Positions 1 to 8,519 of a DNA stretch of 48,095 nucleotides are shown one piece after another. The translations under genes and the position numbers were made by a program. The notes beneath the pieces are model-generated. The model did not search any database and was not told the DNA's origin. It saw nothing but the letters and a program-made list of their open reading frames with translations. Positions within the stretch are counted from its first letter, which is position 1. Each line of letters begins with the position of its first letter. Origin of the DNA: Bacteroidales bacterium (GTDB lineage Bacteria; Bacteroidota; Bacteroidia; Bacteroidales; TTA-H9); the NCBI GenBank assembly GCA_028689615.1, contig JAQVCV010000034.1, positions 1 through 48,095 of the forward strand, in the 5' to 3' direction.

Positions 1-58
1 CTACAACCTGTGTGGCCGTGGTAAAGAAGAATGAAAGTATTGCAACAATTGTTTTCAT
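1..58 (-). CDS. N-terminal fragment of a secreted protein (runs off left edge)
   Basis: Reading leftward from an ATG at 58, the frame stays open to the window edge and encodes 19 residues beginning MKTIVAILSFFFTTATQVV. This has a basic residue followed by a hydrophobic run, as in a Sec signal peptide. The rest of the gene lies outside the window, so no function can be given. It is on the same strand as the ABC exporter genes and about 130 bases downstream of them, so it may be the next gene of that run. The call rests only on the signal-peptide-like start, so it is tentative. Confidence 0.4.
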   Translation of the reverse strand, partial: MKTIVAILSFFFTTATQVV

Positions 59-185
59 GGTTGAGGGGGATTGAGTAATGATTCTACTACAAGACTCAGT
101 ACAATGGAAAGGGTTGCCTCTGCAATCCTGCTCTTTCTGCCAAACGGTTTAATCGGTTAAAGCCTGTCTTGCAGGATGAACCGGG

Positions 186-1373
186 TTACTCCCGTGCCCA
201 TCGCCACACCTCTCTGAACGACGGCTCCTTCCCGCTGATGAGGATGGAAGTGCGGAAAATGAAGGTGGCCACTTTGCGCATCAGCCAGATGGCAGCTACC
301 AGAAGCACGATCGAGGCGAGCACTTCCCAGGGGCTCACATCGCCCAGAACCAACCTGGCCGGCATCACCGAGCCGCTGGTGAGGGGAAACAACGACAGAA
401 ACTGCATGAAGCCTGTGTCGGGATCGCCCAGTGCCAAAAAGCCGCTCATGGCCGGAAGAATGGGGAGCATCAGCAGGCCATTCTTCGACGAGTTGTTGGG
501 GTCGGTGATCATGCTCGAGATGGCCGCCAGAAAAGCATTCCACATCACGATGCTCAGAAAAGTAAAAAGCAGAAACAATATGGCCGAAGGCCAGTGCACC
601 ATGGCGAGGGCCGCGGCAAAACCGGCCCCGGTAATTTGTAGGTAGAGGCCAAATCCCACGATGGTGAGCAGTCCGTAAACCGTGATGGAGGTGAATCCGG
701 TGAGCGAAATGCCCAAAATCTTACCATCCATCCACACCCCCGGTTTCACTGCCGAGATGATTTGTTCGGTGATGCGTTGCTGCTTCTCGCCCGATATGGC
801 GGTAAACTGGTAGGCAAAGCTCAGAAAAACCCCAATGAGGATGAAAACGATAAACACGATGGCTGTGATTTTTCCCGCACGGTCGGGTGCTTCACGCAGA
901 TAGACCTTCTCGGAACGCGCCGGTGCGGTGATGCGGGCAACCACAGCAGGGGCGACGCCGGTTGCTGCCGGCAGCCATTTTGCGCGTTGTTCGCGGAGGT
1001 CGGTTTCGATGGCCGATGTCCATTTTCTCGGTGCCGGCGTTACGACCTTCCAGTGATCGGCTGAATAGAGGAGCACGAGGCCATCGATTTTTTCATCGCG
1101 CAGAAGATCGATCGCCCTTGTGGTGTCGGTCATGGGGGTGGCATTCCTGAGAATGTCTGCCCGGGGCGACCATTCAAGGCCGGCGAGGTTGATTACGGCA
1201 ACACGCGGCAGTTCGTCGGGTTGCTTCAAAGCGGCGGAGGTGATGAAGTAGCTGATCACGCTTACCACCAGCATGATTCCCAGCCCGATGAGTTCGTTGC
1301 GTATTTTGTAGAAATGGGTGAACTCCCAGCGGGTTACGGTGAGGGTGAGGCGGAGGTTTTCTTTATTGAACAT
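186..1373 (-). CDS. ABC-2 type exporter, permease subunit (NatB-like)
   Basis: This 395-residue membrane protein has a first transmembrane segment at about residues 28-50, a large extracytoplasmic domain at roughly 50-165, and a cluster of about five hydrophobic helices in the C-terminal half (about 170-385). This is the ABC-2/NatB permease layout. The start codon lies inside the end of the ATPase gene (11-base overlap), which indicates translational coupling and a two-gene exporter. NatAB-type transporters extrude sodium or drugs, but the substrate cannot be read from this sequence. It is the last clear gene of the minus-strand run that begins with xdhC. No convincing terminator is visible after it. 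Confidence 0.88.
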   Translation of the reverse strand: MFNKENLRLTLTVTRWEFTHFYKIRNELIGLGIMLVVSVISYFITSAALKQPDELPRVAVINLAGLEWSPRADILRNATPMTDTTRAIDLLRDEKIDGLVLLYSADHWKVVTPAPRKWTSAIETDLREQRAKWLPAATGVAPAVVARITAPARSEKVYLREAPDRAGKITAIVFIVFILIGVFLSFAYQFTAISGEKQQRITEQIISAVKPGVWMDGKILGISLTGFTSITVYGLLTIVGFGLYLQITGAGFAAALAMVHWPSAILFLLFTFLSIVMWNAFLAAISSMITDPNNSSKNGLLMLPILPAMSGFLALGDPDTGFMQFLSLFPLTSGSVMPARLVLGDVSPWEVLASIVLLVAAIWLMRKVATFIFRTSILISGKEPSFREVWRWARE

Positions 1374-2304
1374 CGTGGCTGGCTTTGTTTGGGTTGTGGC
1401 GGGGATCGGTCATTTGGAGGTAAATGTCGTGCAGATCGGTCTGGCTGCTCCTCACGCCGGCTATGTCGAAGCGGGCGGCTACCCGTTCAAGCGCCTGGCT
1501 AAGCGATGTGTGCCGATCGAGGTCGAGCGTCCATTCTCCTTCCGGGTCGATGGTGGCGCTGCCAATTCCTTCGATGGCTTCAAGGTCGGCGGCTGCCGGT
1601 GACGACGAAAACCGGAGCATCAGCTTCCCTTCCCAGGCCGATTGCTGCCTGATCTGCCCGATGGTTCCGCAAAAGATGCTTTTTCCTTTGTTGAGGAGCA
1701 TCATCCTGTCGGCCAGTTTTTCTACCAGCGGCATCTGGTGCGAGCTAAGGAGGATGGTTGTGCCCTCCTCTCTCAACTCGCGGATGGTTTCGATGAACCG
1801 CTCCTGGTTGATGGGGTCGAGTCCTGAGAAGGGTTCGTCGAGTATGGCAAACCGGGGCTTGTGGATGATGGCCGAAATGAACTGGATTTTTTGCTGGTTT
1901 CCTTTCGACAGGGTCATCAGCTTGTCGTTGGCGCGGTCGGCCAGTTCGGCTTTTTTGAGCCAATGGATGGCCGATTTTCTGGCGTCGCTGGTTTTCATCC
2001 CCCGCAATTGCCCGAAATACACCAGGGTGCGCATGATGGGCAGATCGGGATACAGGCCTCGTTCTTCGGGGAGGTAGCCCAATTGCGGGCGGAGGTTTCC
2101 TGCGATATTAAAATGGATTTCGCCCGAATCGGGCCGGATGATGTCGAGCAACATCCGCAGGGTGGTGCTTTTGCCGGCGCCATTGGGGCCAAGGAGGGCG
2201 AAAATTTCTCCTTCGTCGATGCTGAAGCTCAGGTCTTCTACCGCCTGAACGCGGGCGTAGCTTTTACTCAGGTTTTGGGCAGCCAGAATGGGGTGTTCGG
2301 TCAT
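1363..2304 (-). CDS. ABC transporter ATP-binding protein (NatA-like)
   Basis: This 313-residue ATPase has all nucleotide-binding motifs: Walker A GPNGAGKST at about residues 39-47, an LSKGNQQK signature motif near 133, Walker B FAILDEPFSGLDP near 153, and a switch histidine in LLSSHQM near 187. The region after about residue 220 is the extra C-terminal domain common in NatA/CcmA-type exporters. It ends overlapping the permease gene by 11 bases, so the two are almost certainly one transporter. The gap to the upstream TfoX-domain gene is 66 bases, so it may be cotranscribed with the xanthine dehydrogenase run, although the link is only positional. Confidence 0.93.
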   Translation of the reverse strand: MTEHPILAAQNLSKSYARVQAVEDLSFSIDEGEIFALLGPNGAGKSTTLRMLLDIIRPDSGEIHFNIAGNLRPQLGYLPEERGLYPDLPIMRTLVYFGQLRGMKTSDARKSAIHWLKKAELADRANDKLMTLSKGNQQKIQFISAIIHKPRFAILDEPFSGLDPINQERFIETIRELREEGTTILLSSHQMPLVEKLADRMMLLNKGKSIFCGTIGQIRQQSAWEGKLMLRFSSSPAAADLEAIEGIGSATIDPEGEWTLDLDRHTSLSQALERVAARFDIAGVRSSQTDLHDIYLQMTDPRHNPNKASHDVQ

Positions 2305-2370
2305 GGAGTAGGGGTGGTTTTTGCGGGCATGATTGATCGGTGAACCTTACCCGACGATTCGACGTGGAAT

Positions 2371-2646
2371 TTATTTCAGTTGCCGGAAAAAGGCGGTGAG
2401 TTCGGCTTTTCGCTCGGGTGGCAGTTGGTGTTTTCTGACACCCCTGATGGCACCTTCGATGGCTTGCAAGCGGTGGATGCAGGCATCGGGGAAGATGGTT
2501 TTCAGACGGATGAAGGCTTGTTCGGTTCCCAGTTCGTGGAGTTGATCCACCGAATCGATTCCGGCACGACGGAGTTGAGAAGCCAGTTCAGGTCCGATGT
2601 TTGGCAGGGTTTGCAGTGGGGAAGCAGGGTGTTTGTCGGGTGTCAT
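2371..2646 (-). CDS. TfoX C-terminal domain protein
   Basis: This 91-residue protein matches the C-terminal helical (helix-hairpin-helix-like) domain of TfoX/Sxy. It carries LPNIGPELASQLRRAGI at residues 15-31, a DACIHRLQAIEGAIRG core and the RKAELTAFFRQ end. The N-terminal TfoX domain is absent, as in many stand-alone copies in Bacteroidetes. TfoX activates competence genes in gammaproteobacteria; that role should not be assumed for a lone C-terminal domain. The ATG overlaps the stop of the upstream glucosaminidase gene as ATGA (2643-2646), implying coupled translation. Confidence 0.85.
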   Translation of the reverse strand: MTPDKHPASPLQTLPNIGPELASQLRRAGIDSVDQLHELGTEQAFIRLKTIFPDACIHRLQAIEGAIRGVRKHQLPPERKAELTAFFRQLK

Positions 2647-3212
2647 GGCAGGGGTGGTAACGACGATTCAAGCGAGTCGGGTTCAGGGGTGTTGGATTTC
2701 ATCAATTCGGCGAGGGGTCGATCGTAGGTTGTGAGTTGGTATTTCCTGATAAGGGCGCTCACCCGTGGTACCCAATGAGGTGAAGCGGCATAGCCCGCTT
2801 TTTTAAGGGCTTTGAGCCAGACAACGGGATCGGGGTTCCCCTTGAGTTTGTCGTAAAATTTTTTTCTGGTAACAAGTTCAGCGAAGTGTTGAAACGAGGC
2901 CTCGTCGGTTTCAAACTCCAGGTGTTTTTTGGATGGTGAGGCAGGTTTCTTTTTTGATGTGACCCGTTTTCCTTTAAGTCCGAAGTGGTTGCATTGTTCA
3001 CGGCTCAACCTGCTGGTGCCGGCGCCGCTTTCGTGAATGGCCAGCGCGAGTACCAGACTGGCTGGCACCTGATGCCTGAGCATGATGTCCACCGCAACCG
3101 AGTCGTAGCGTTGGATGTAGGCGGCTACATCGCGCTGCGCCAGTGTGGCCGACGTGCTCAGAAAGAGCAGCAGAAGCAGCAGGATTGAATGTCTGGTTGC
3201 CCGGGGTGTCAT
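2643..3212 (-). CDS. Secreted FlgJ/LytG-type N-acetylglucosaminidase
   Basis: The chosen ATG at 3212 overlaps the stop of xdhB as ATGA, giving 189 residues; an in-frame ATG at 3239 would add nine residues inside xdhB. The N-terminus is a clear signal peptide (hydrophobic run ILLLLLLFLSTSATLAQ). The mature part matches the glucosaminidase (GH73, PF01832) fold: LVLALAIHESGAGTSRLS supplies the expected catalytic glutamate, followed by NHFGLKGKR. Such enzymes cut the glycan chains of peptidoglycan in the periplasm. Its place between xdhB and a TfoX-domain gene is odd, because no functional link with purine oxidation is known. Confidence 0.88.
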   Translation of the reverse strand: MTPRATRHSILLLLLLFLSTSATLAQRDVAAYIQRYDSVAVDIMLRHQVPASLVLALAIHESGAGTSRLSREQCNHFGLKGKRVTSKKKPASPSKKHLEFETDEASFQHFAELVTRKKFYDKLKGNPDPVVWLKALKKAGYAASPHWVPRVSALIRKYQLTTYDRPLAELMKSNTPEPDSLESSLPPLP

Positions 3213-5533
3213 GAGTTTTCCCTGAGTGTTTTTGCCCATTTTACAATTTTCTCATGAGTGGCGGGGAGTTCAAATGCAAACTCTTTTCCCGGATCTATTG
3301 AACGGAGTGCATCCTGCACCGCAAGCCACACCGAAAGGGCAAGCATGAACGGGGGTTCGCCAACTGCTTTGCTGCCGTGAATGGTGCCGGGGTTGGAACC
3401 CGATGGGTTGAGTGTAGCATTGAACACCAACGGAATGTCGTCGATGGTTGGGATTTTATAGGTTCCAGGAGTGAAGTTTAACAGGTTTCCACGATGGTCG
3501 TACCGGAGTTCTTCGGTGAGGCACCACCCGAGGCCCTGCACGAATGCCCCTTTTATTTGCCCCAGGTCAATGGCAGCATGGAGTGAATCGCCCACATCGT
3601 GAAGCAGGTCTGCGCGAAGGGTTTTCACATCGCCGGTAAGCAGGTTCACCTCAACTTCTGCGAGTGCAGTTCCAAAAGCGAAATAGTGAAAGGGTTTTCC
3701 GCGCCCTTGGTCTTTGTCGTACCAGATTCCGGGAGTTCGGTAATATCCGGTGGCGCTCAGGCTTATCTGACTCAGGTAGGCCTCTTTCACCAGTTCGGTA
3801 AACGGGAGTTGCATCTCGGGGCGTTGTTCCACTGTCACGCTGTCGTTGTCGAACATCAGATCCGATGGAGAAACAATCATGCGGGTGCTGTGGCTCAGGA
3901 GGCGGCACGCTACCGATGCCAGTCTTCCGCGCAGTTTGCTCACGGCGTCTTTAACGGCCATACCGTTGAGGTCGCTTCCGCTTGAGGCAGCAGTTGCCGA
4001 TGTGTTGGGGATCACCGCGGTGTTGGCTGGTTCAACTTCGATTCGGCGGACCGGAATGCCCAGTTCGCTGGCAACCACTGCGGCAATCTTGGTGTTGAGC
4101 CCTTGTCCCATTTCCGTACCTCCGTGGTGCACCGTCACGGTGCCGTCTTTGAAGATGTTGACCAGTGCGCCGGCCTGGTTCAGGTGTGAAGTGGTGAAAG
4201 AAATCCCGAATTTCACGGGCATGAAACCCAATCCCCTTCTGGTGTTTGGGTGGGTGAGGTTGTATTGGGTGGCTTCTATCCGCCTGTTGGTGTAATCGGC
4301 ATCGAGCAGCAGTTTGTTGGTCATTTGTTCCAGCGGGTTGCGCTCCACTGGTTGTCCGTAATGGGTTGTGTTCAGCTCGTTGCTGTAAAAGTTTCTCCGG
4401 CGCACTTCTACGGTATCGAGGCCGGTGATGAGAGCCACGCGGCTGAGGACCTGTTCGGCGACAGCCATTCCCTGGGGTCCCCCGAAACCGCGAAAAGCGG
4501 TGTTGGAAGGGAGGTTGGTTTTGCAAACGCGACCTGTAACCTCGAAATGTGGGATATAATAGGCCCCGTCGGCATGAAACATGGCTCTTTCCATGATGGC
4601 CCAGCTCAGATCGGTAGAGGAGCCTCCGTTGCTAAACAGGTTTATTTTCAGGGCCTGCACCCGGCCGTCGTTGTTGAACCCGGCCTGCCAGTTGCTCCTG
4701 AAGGGGTGTCGTTTTCCTGTAACCAGTTGGTCTTCATCGCGTGTAAGTCGGATTTTAACGGGGCGACCGGTGTGGTTGGCCAGCAGTGCAGCCCAGGCAG
4801 CCACGTGGTTGGCCTGGGTCTCTTTGCCACCAAACGCTCCTCCCATCCTTTTTACTATCACGTTGACTTTATTAAGGCTAACTCCCAAAACTTCTGCTAC
4901 AATGGCCTGCGTTTCTGACGGATTCTGAGAGGAGGCATACACCGTCATTGCTTTTCCTTCGCCCGGAACGCAAAGAGCGGTTTGGGTTTCAAGGTACCAG
5001 TGTTCCTGGCCTCCGGTGAAGAGTTCGCCATAAACCACATGGTGGCAGTTGTCGAATTCAAGGTCGGGATGGCCTCTTTTGATAACGCGTGCCGGCCCGA
5101 AAAACGATTCGGCTGCAACAGCCTGTGGGATGGAGAAAAGAGCCGGTGCCTCTTCAACGTCAACCTCGAACAATTGAAGAGCCTGTCTGCTTTGTTCAAA
5201 GGTTTCGGCGGCTACAAGCCAAAGGGGCTGGCCCCGAAAAAGGAGGGTTCCGTCGCTCAAACAGGGTTCATCGGCAACCACGGGTCCCATCTGGTTTTCT
5301 CCGGGAATGGCATTGTGATCAATTATTGCGGCAACACCGCTTGCTTTCAGAGCTTTGGACGTATCAAATGCTTTAACGCGACCTGCTGCCCATTGGCTAA
5401 AATAAACAGCCCCGTGCAGCATCCCTGCAGGTTCGGGCATGTCGTCGATAAACACAGTTTGTCCGGTTACATGGTGCAAAGCGCTGTCGTGATGGGTTGG
5501 CATCATGAAATTATCGGTGCAGAGTTTAGTCAT
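3209..5533 (-). CDS. xdhB: Xanthine dehydrogenase, molybdenum-binding subunit
   Basis: This 774-residue subunit is the usual length for bacterial XdhB. It begins with the small a/b hammerhead domain (VTGQTVFIDDMPEPAGML). The molybdopterin-binding motifs are GGAFGGKETQ near residue 233, AFRGFGGPQG near 345 and GGTEMGQGL near 447. The catalytic glutamate is in VGEPPFML at about 726. It should oxidise hypoxanthine or xanthine at the Mo-cofactor, passing electrons to the FeS/FAD subunit encoded immediately upstream (8-base overlap). Substrate is inferred from the family; other purines or related N-heterocycles are possible. Confidence 0.93.
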   Translation of the reverse strand: MTKLCTDNFMMPTHHDSALHHVTGQTVFIDDMPEPAGMLHGAVYFSQWAAGRVKAFDTSKALKASGVAAIIDHNAIPGENQMGPVVADEPCLSDGTLLFRGQPLWLVAAETFEQSRQALQLFEVDVEEAPALFSIPQAVAAESFFGPARVIKRGHPDLEFDNCHHVVYGELFTGGQEHWYLETQTALCVPGEGKAMTVYASSQNPSETQAIVAEVLGVSLNKVNVIVKRMGGAFGGKETQANHVAAWAALLANHTGRPVKIRLTRDEDQLVTGKRHPFRSNWQAGFNNDGRVQALKINLFSNGGSSTDLSWAIMERAMFHADGAYYIPHFEVTGRVCKTNLPSNTAFRGFGGPQGMAVAEQVLSRVALITGLDTVEVRRRNFYSNELNTTHYGQPVERNPLEQMTNKLLLDADYTNRRIEATQYNLTHPNTRRGLGFMPVKFGISFTTSHLNQAGALVNIFKDGTVTVHHGGTEMGQGLNTKIAAVVASELGIPVRRIEVEPANTAVIPNTSATAASSGSDLNGMAVKDAVSKLRGRLASVACRLLSHSTRMIVSPSDLMFDNDSVTVEQRPEMQLPFTELVKEAYLSQISLSATGYYRTPGIWYDKDQGRGKPFHYFAFGTALAEVEVNLLTGDVKTLRADLLHDVGDSLHAAIDLGQIKGAFVQGLGWCLTEELRYDHRGNLLNFTPGTYKIPTIDDIPLVFNATLNPSGSNPGTIHGSKAVGEPPFMLALSVWLAVQDALRSIDPGKEFAFELPATHEKIVKWAKTLRENS

Positions 5534-6986
5534 GGTTGTTGGGTTTATTCTCTGAGAGGGTGAGCAGAATTTCGTTGAGTGCGTTGAATGCCATCAGCGA
5601 TCTCCCTTCTGCCGATGCCCTGGCATCGGTTAAAGGGGTGAACTGTGAGGTAAGCTTCTGGCAGGTATCGTGAATCACAGCCCGGGAAAGAGTTTTTGTG
5701 AGGAGGGCTTGTTCGGCCAAAGAGGCCCTTTTGGGGCGATCGGCCATTCCTCCTGCCACTATAATGCATTGGGATACTCCTTGTTGGGTGTTGGTTTGGA
5801 GTGCTACAGCCAGGCTCACGGTTGAAATATCGGTTTGTCGTCGTTTTGAAATTTTACTGAACCCAAACCGCCATCCGGGTTCTGGTTTCGGGATGTTAAC
5901 GGATACGATGAGCTCGTTGGCGGCCAATGAAGTAGCACGGTATCCAACCACCAGATCTTCAACTGGCAATTCGCGGCGCGAGGTTGGGTTTGCCAGGGTT
6001 ACGGTGGCCTTAAGCGCGATCAGAACCGGCCAGAAATCGCCAACGGGTGAGGCTGTTCCGAGGTTGCCTCCAAGGGTGGCTTTTTCTCTGATTTGTTTGG
6101 AGGCAAATCTGTGGCACAGGTCTTCAAACATGGGGATGGGCTGGTTCCATTGCTCGCGGATGCTTTCTATGGTTATGGCTGATCCAATTCTCCAAAAGGA
6201 ATCGGTTTCTTCCCAGGATTTTAGCTCGTCGGTTTCGTCGAGACTTACAATGACTTCTGCGATGTCGAAATGTTTGGTTTGCCCGATGGCCAAATCGGTT
6301 CCTCCGTTGAGCAAGCGGGCGCCTGGGTTTTGCTCAAGCAATGCGGCTGCATGTTCGGCAGAGCGGGGGGCGAACCATGTTTGTAACGATGAGGCCAGTC
6401 GCTCGGGGCATCTGTCAATGGCTCTTAGCAAGGCCAGGGTTTCCTGTTCGCGGTTGGTGAAAAGGTCGGGTTCAGGTGTGGTTAGCACCTGATTGGCCGC
6501 GGTGTTGATGGGGTCGTAACCTGTGCAGCGGCAGAGGTTCCCGCTCATGGCTTCTACTATGGTTTTTTGAGTTGGTTTGAGCCCGCTTTTTTCGAGTGCA
6601 AACAACGACATTACGATTCCCGGAGTGCAGAAACCGCACTGGGTTCCGTGCAGGTTCATTACAGCCTGTTGCACGTGGTGCAGCTTCCCCTCATTTTGAA
6701 GCCCTTCAATGGTTATCAGATGTTTGCCGTGCAACCAGGGGAGAAAGATAAGGCATGAGTTCACGGCGTGGTAGCCCATTTTTCCCTGTTGATCGGGCCA
6801 TGCGGCTACTACGGTACAGGCTCCACAGTCGCCTTCGCCGCAGCCCTCTTTGGTCCCTTTCCCCTTGATTTGCCCCCTGAGCCATTGCAACACGGTAGTT
6901 GATGGTCTTGGAGCATCGGGTGATTCAAAGTCGATGGTGAAGGGCTTGTGATTCCATATGAACTCTATAGCATTCTGATTCGACAT
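5526..6986 (-). CDS. xdhA: Xanthine dehydrogenase, iron-sulfur/FAD subunit
   Basis: This 486-residue protein has the XdhA order: a plant-ferredoxin [2Fe-2S] domain with CGEGDCGAC at about residues 49-57, a second [2Fe-2S] domain with CGFCTPG near 117 and CRCTGY near 150, then a CO-dehydrogenase-type FAD domain (LLNGGTDLAIG near 225, ATLGGNLGTASPVGD near 303). It accepts electrons from XdhB and reduces NAD+ at FAD. The fused FeS-FAD form is typical of two-subunit bacterial XDH such as that of Rhodobacter. It lies 17 bases after xdhC and overlaps xdhB, so the three form an operon. Confidence 0.93.
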   Translation of the reverse strand: MSNQNAIEFIWNHKPFTIDFESPDAPRPSTTVLQWLRGQIKGKGTKEGCGEGDCGACTVVAAWPDQQGKMGYHAVNSCLIFLPWLHGKHLITIEGLQNEGKLHHVQQAVMNLHGTQCGFCTPGIVMSLFALEKSGLKPTQKTIVEAMSGNLCRCTGYDPINTAANQVLTTPEPDLFTNREQETLALLRAIDRCPERLASSLQTWFAPRSAEHAAALLEQNPGARLLNGGTDLAIGQTKHFDIAEVIVSLDETDELKSWEETDSFWRIGSAITIESIREQWNQPIPMFEDLCHRFASKQIREKATLGGNLGTASPVGDFWPVLIALKATVTLANPTSRRELPVEDLVVGYRATSLAANELIVSVNIPKPEPGWRFGFSKISKRRQTDISTVSLAVALQTNTQQGVSQCIIVAGGMADRPKRASLAEQALLTKTLSRAVIHDTCQKLTSQFTPLTDARASAEGRSLMAFNALNEILLTLSENKPNNHD

Positions 6987-7003
6987 GATTTCTTGGGGAT
7001 TGG

Positions 7004-7786
7004 TTATTTTTTTGGTTTCAGGCCACGGCTGCGGTTGCGGGCATCAACCAGCGATGCCATGATGGCCAGGGCGATCTCACGGGGCGTTTCGGTTGCGATG
7101 GGTACGCCAATGGGCATCTCAATTCTGTTGATGAGGTCGTCGGTGAGATGAAATTCCTCAACGAATCGTTTTCGGGCCAGGGCAATCTTCCCTTTGGAAC
7201 CAATCAGCCCGATGTAGCGTGGGGCATTGGCCGCGGCTACAGCGGTAATTTCGATGTCGAGCCGGTGTTCGTAGGTGGCAACCACTACGTAGTCGTCGGC
7301 GCCAATGTTCAGGCTGGCTGGAATGTGAGGGTAGGAGTCGGCTATGCATTGGTACCGGAGTTGGTCGTCGGGATTGAAGATGCCTTCGCGATCGTCAACC
7401 AGTGTTATCCTGAAGCCGAAGCCTGATGCCATTGAGGCCAACTCTTTACCTATGTGTCCTGCTCCAAAAATAAGGAGCCTGTCGGTAGGGGTTATCCTTT
7501 CCAGATAGACTTGCATCTGGCCTCCACATGCCAGACCGTGTTCGGGTTTAAGATCGAACGACAATACCTGGGGTGCTTCCCCGGGTTGCATTTGAAGTGC
7601 CCTGTTGATTACTTCAAATTCGGTAGCTCCTCCCCCGATGGTTCCCGCGATGGAGCCGTCGGCATACACCATCATCTTGGCGCCGGCACGTCGTGGAACC
7701 GATCCGAGGGTAGAAACCACGATGCACAGCACGGCAGCCGGCCCCCGGGTGGATGTTTCGTGGAGATGTTGAAAAATATTAGACAT
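7004..7786 (-). CDS. xdhC: XdhC/CoxI family molybdenum-cofactor maturation factor
   Basis: At 260 residues, this protein has the two-domain XdhC layout. The N-terminal XdhC_CoxI part contains TLGSVPRRAGAKM and GTIGGGATEFEV, and the C-terminal Rossmann domain contains LLIFGAGHIGKELA near residue 129. XdhC binds Mo-cofactor, protects it during sulfuration and delivers it to the XDH apo-enzyme. It is the first gene of the xdhCAB run. A possible -7 element lies just upstream (7803-7810). It might also serve the second Mo-hydroxylase encoded at 29354-31909, since no other XdhC is visible in the window. Confidence 0.92.
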   Translation of the reverse strand: MSNIFQHLHETSTRGPAAVLCIVVSTLGSVPRRAGAKMMVYADGSIAGTIGGGATEFEVINRALQMQPGEAPQVLSFDLKPEHGLACGGQMQVYLERITPTDRLLIFGAGHIGKELASMASGFGFRITLVDDREGIFNPDDQLRYQCIADSYPHIPASLNIGADDYVVVATYEHRLDIEITAVAAANAPRYIGLIGSKGKIALARKRFVEEFHLTDDLINRIEMPIGVPIATETPREIALAIMASLVDARNRSRGLKPKK

Positions 7787-7802
7787 ATTCTCAGTTTTTT
7801 TT

Positions 7803-7810
7803 CAAAAATA
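7803..7810 (-). promoter_or_regulatory. Candidate -7 element for xdhC
   Basis: On the minus strand this reads TATTTTTG, a match to the Bacteroidetes -7 consensus TAnnTTTG. It lies 17 bases before the xdhC start. No TTTG is seen at the expected -33 distance, so the call is weak. Confidence 0.3.
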
Positions 7811-8063
7811 GCAACTTTCAGTCTATTGTGCACCCCGCGATGGTGAATACAGGGAATTGGAGCAGATGAAATCGTTTCTAAAATGCAGCCTGTTGCACCG
7901 GTGTAAATCAATAAATTATTTAACCAACCGCATTCTGAAATTCTTTTTTCTGAACGCATCGCGTTAAAAATCAGATACAACAATTTGGAGTTCGTGGCTG
8001 AAAGACTCTTCAATGCAAGCCGTTATTCACCACCAATAATTTCATCAGAAAGGAGGAGTGTTA

Positions 8064-8094
8064 TGTTTAATGTTGTTGTTATAAACATTAAACA
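8064..8094. repeat. Inverted repeat, 11-bp perfect arms
   Basis: TGTTTAATGTT (8064-8074) and AACATTAAACA (8084-8094) are exact reverse complements separated by 9 bases. The AT-rich sequence and lack of a T-run make an operator for a dimeric regulator more likely than a terminator. It lies about 190 bases upstream of the fni promoter and 280 bases upstream of xdhC. Confidence 0.55.
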
Positions 8095-8098
8095 ATTC

Positions 8099-8127
8099 CA
8101 TTTGAATGGTGTTTTGATGTTCAAATG
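8099..8127. repeat. Inverted repeat, 8-bp perfect arms
   Basis: CATTTGAA (8099-8106) and TTCAAATG (8120-8127) are exact reverse complements with a 13-base spacer. It sits four bases after the 11-bp inverted repeat, so the pair may form a composite regulatory site. Confidence 0.4.
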
Positions 8128-8282
8128 AATTTGGAAAAAATGGCACATCACAGGCTTCGCAGTTGTAGATCGTTGTTGTACTTTGCTGTCAGGCGTCAAA
8201 CTTTAGGGGCAAATATGGCAATCCAGCATTTGGGTTGGGGGTTTATACAAGGCTTCGGAAGAAGTTTCCATAACCATTTAAT

Positions 8283-8313
8283 TTTGATGACCACAAACTT
8301 TGTCATAGCTTTG
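8283..8313 (+). promoter_or_regulatory. Bacteroidetes-type promoter for the mevalonate operon
   Basis: TTTG at 8283-8286 is followed after 19 bases by TAGCTTTG at 8306-8313. This matches the -33 TTTG and -7 TAnnTTTG consensus with the expected spacing. Transcription would start near 8320, leaving a leader of about 200 bases before the fni ATG at 8520. Confidence 0.6.
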
Positions 8314-8519
8314 CGGTGGGCTTTTGGGGTATGTGAGCTCAAGCCCGTCATTGGTGTGAATTTTTCAAAATTTCGATACAGTATATTGATAGATAAATCA
8401 ACGCTCTTCAGCGGCAGGTTACAACAGTCGCGCAGGAGCACCTGGAATTTGGACCCCTGGTCAGGTTCAGAATTCTACAGCGAATTGATTGCAGGGTTTA
8501 ATCGAAAAAAACTGAAATC

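Larger units (their letters stand above)
7787..8519. other. 733-bp divergent intergenic region
   Basis: This stretch separates the leftward xdhC operon from the rightward mevalonate operon. It has no convincing long coding sequence: a 132-codon open frame ending at 8523 has no recognisable domain and an unprotein-like composition. It holds a candidate leftward -7 element, two inverted repeats, a good rightward Bacteroidetes promoter, and a 21-codon open frame with a strong AGGAGG. Each is listed separately. Confidence 0.7.
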
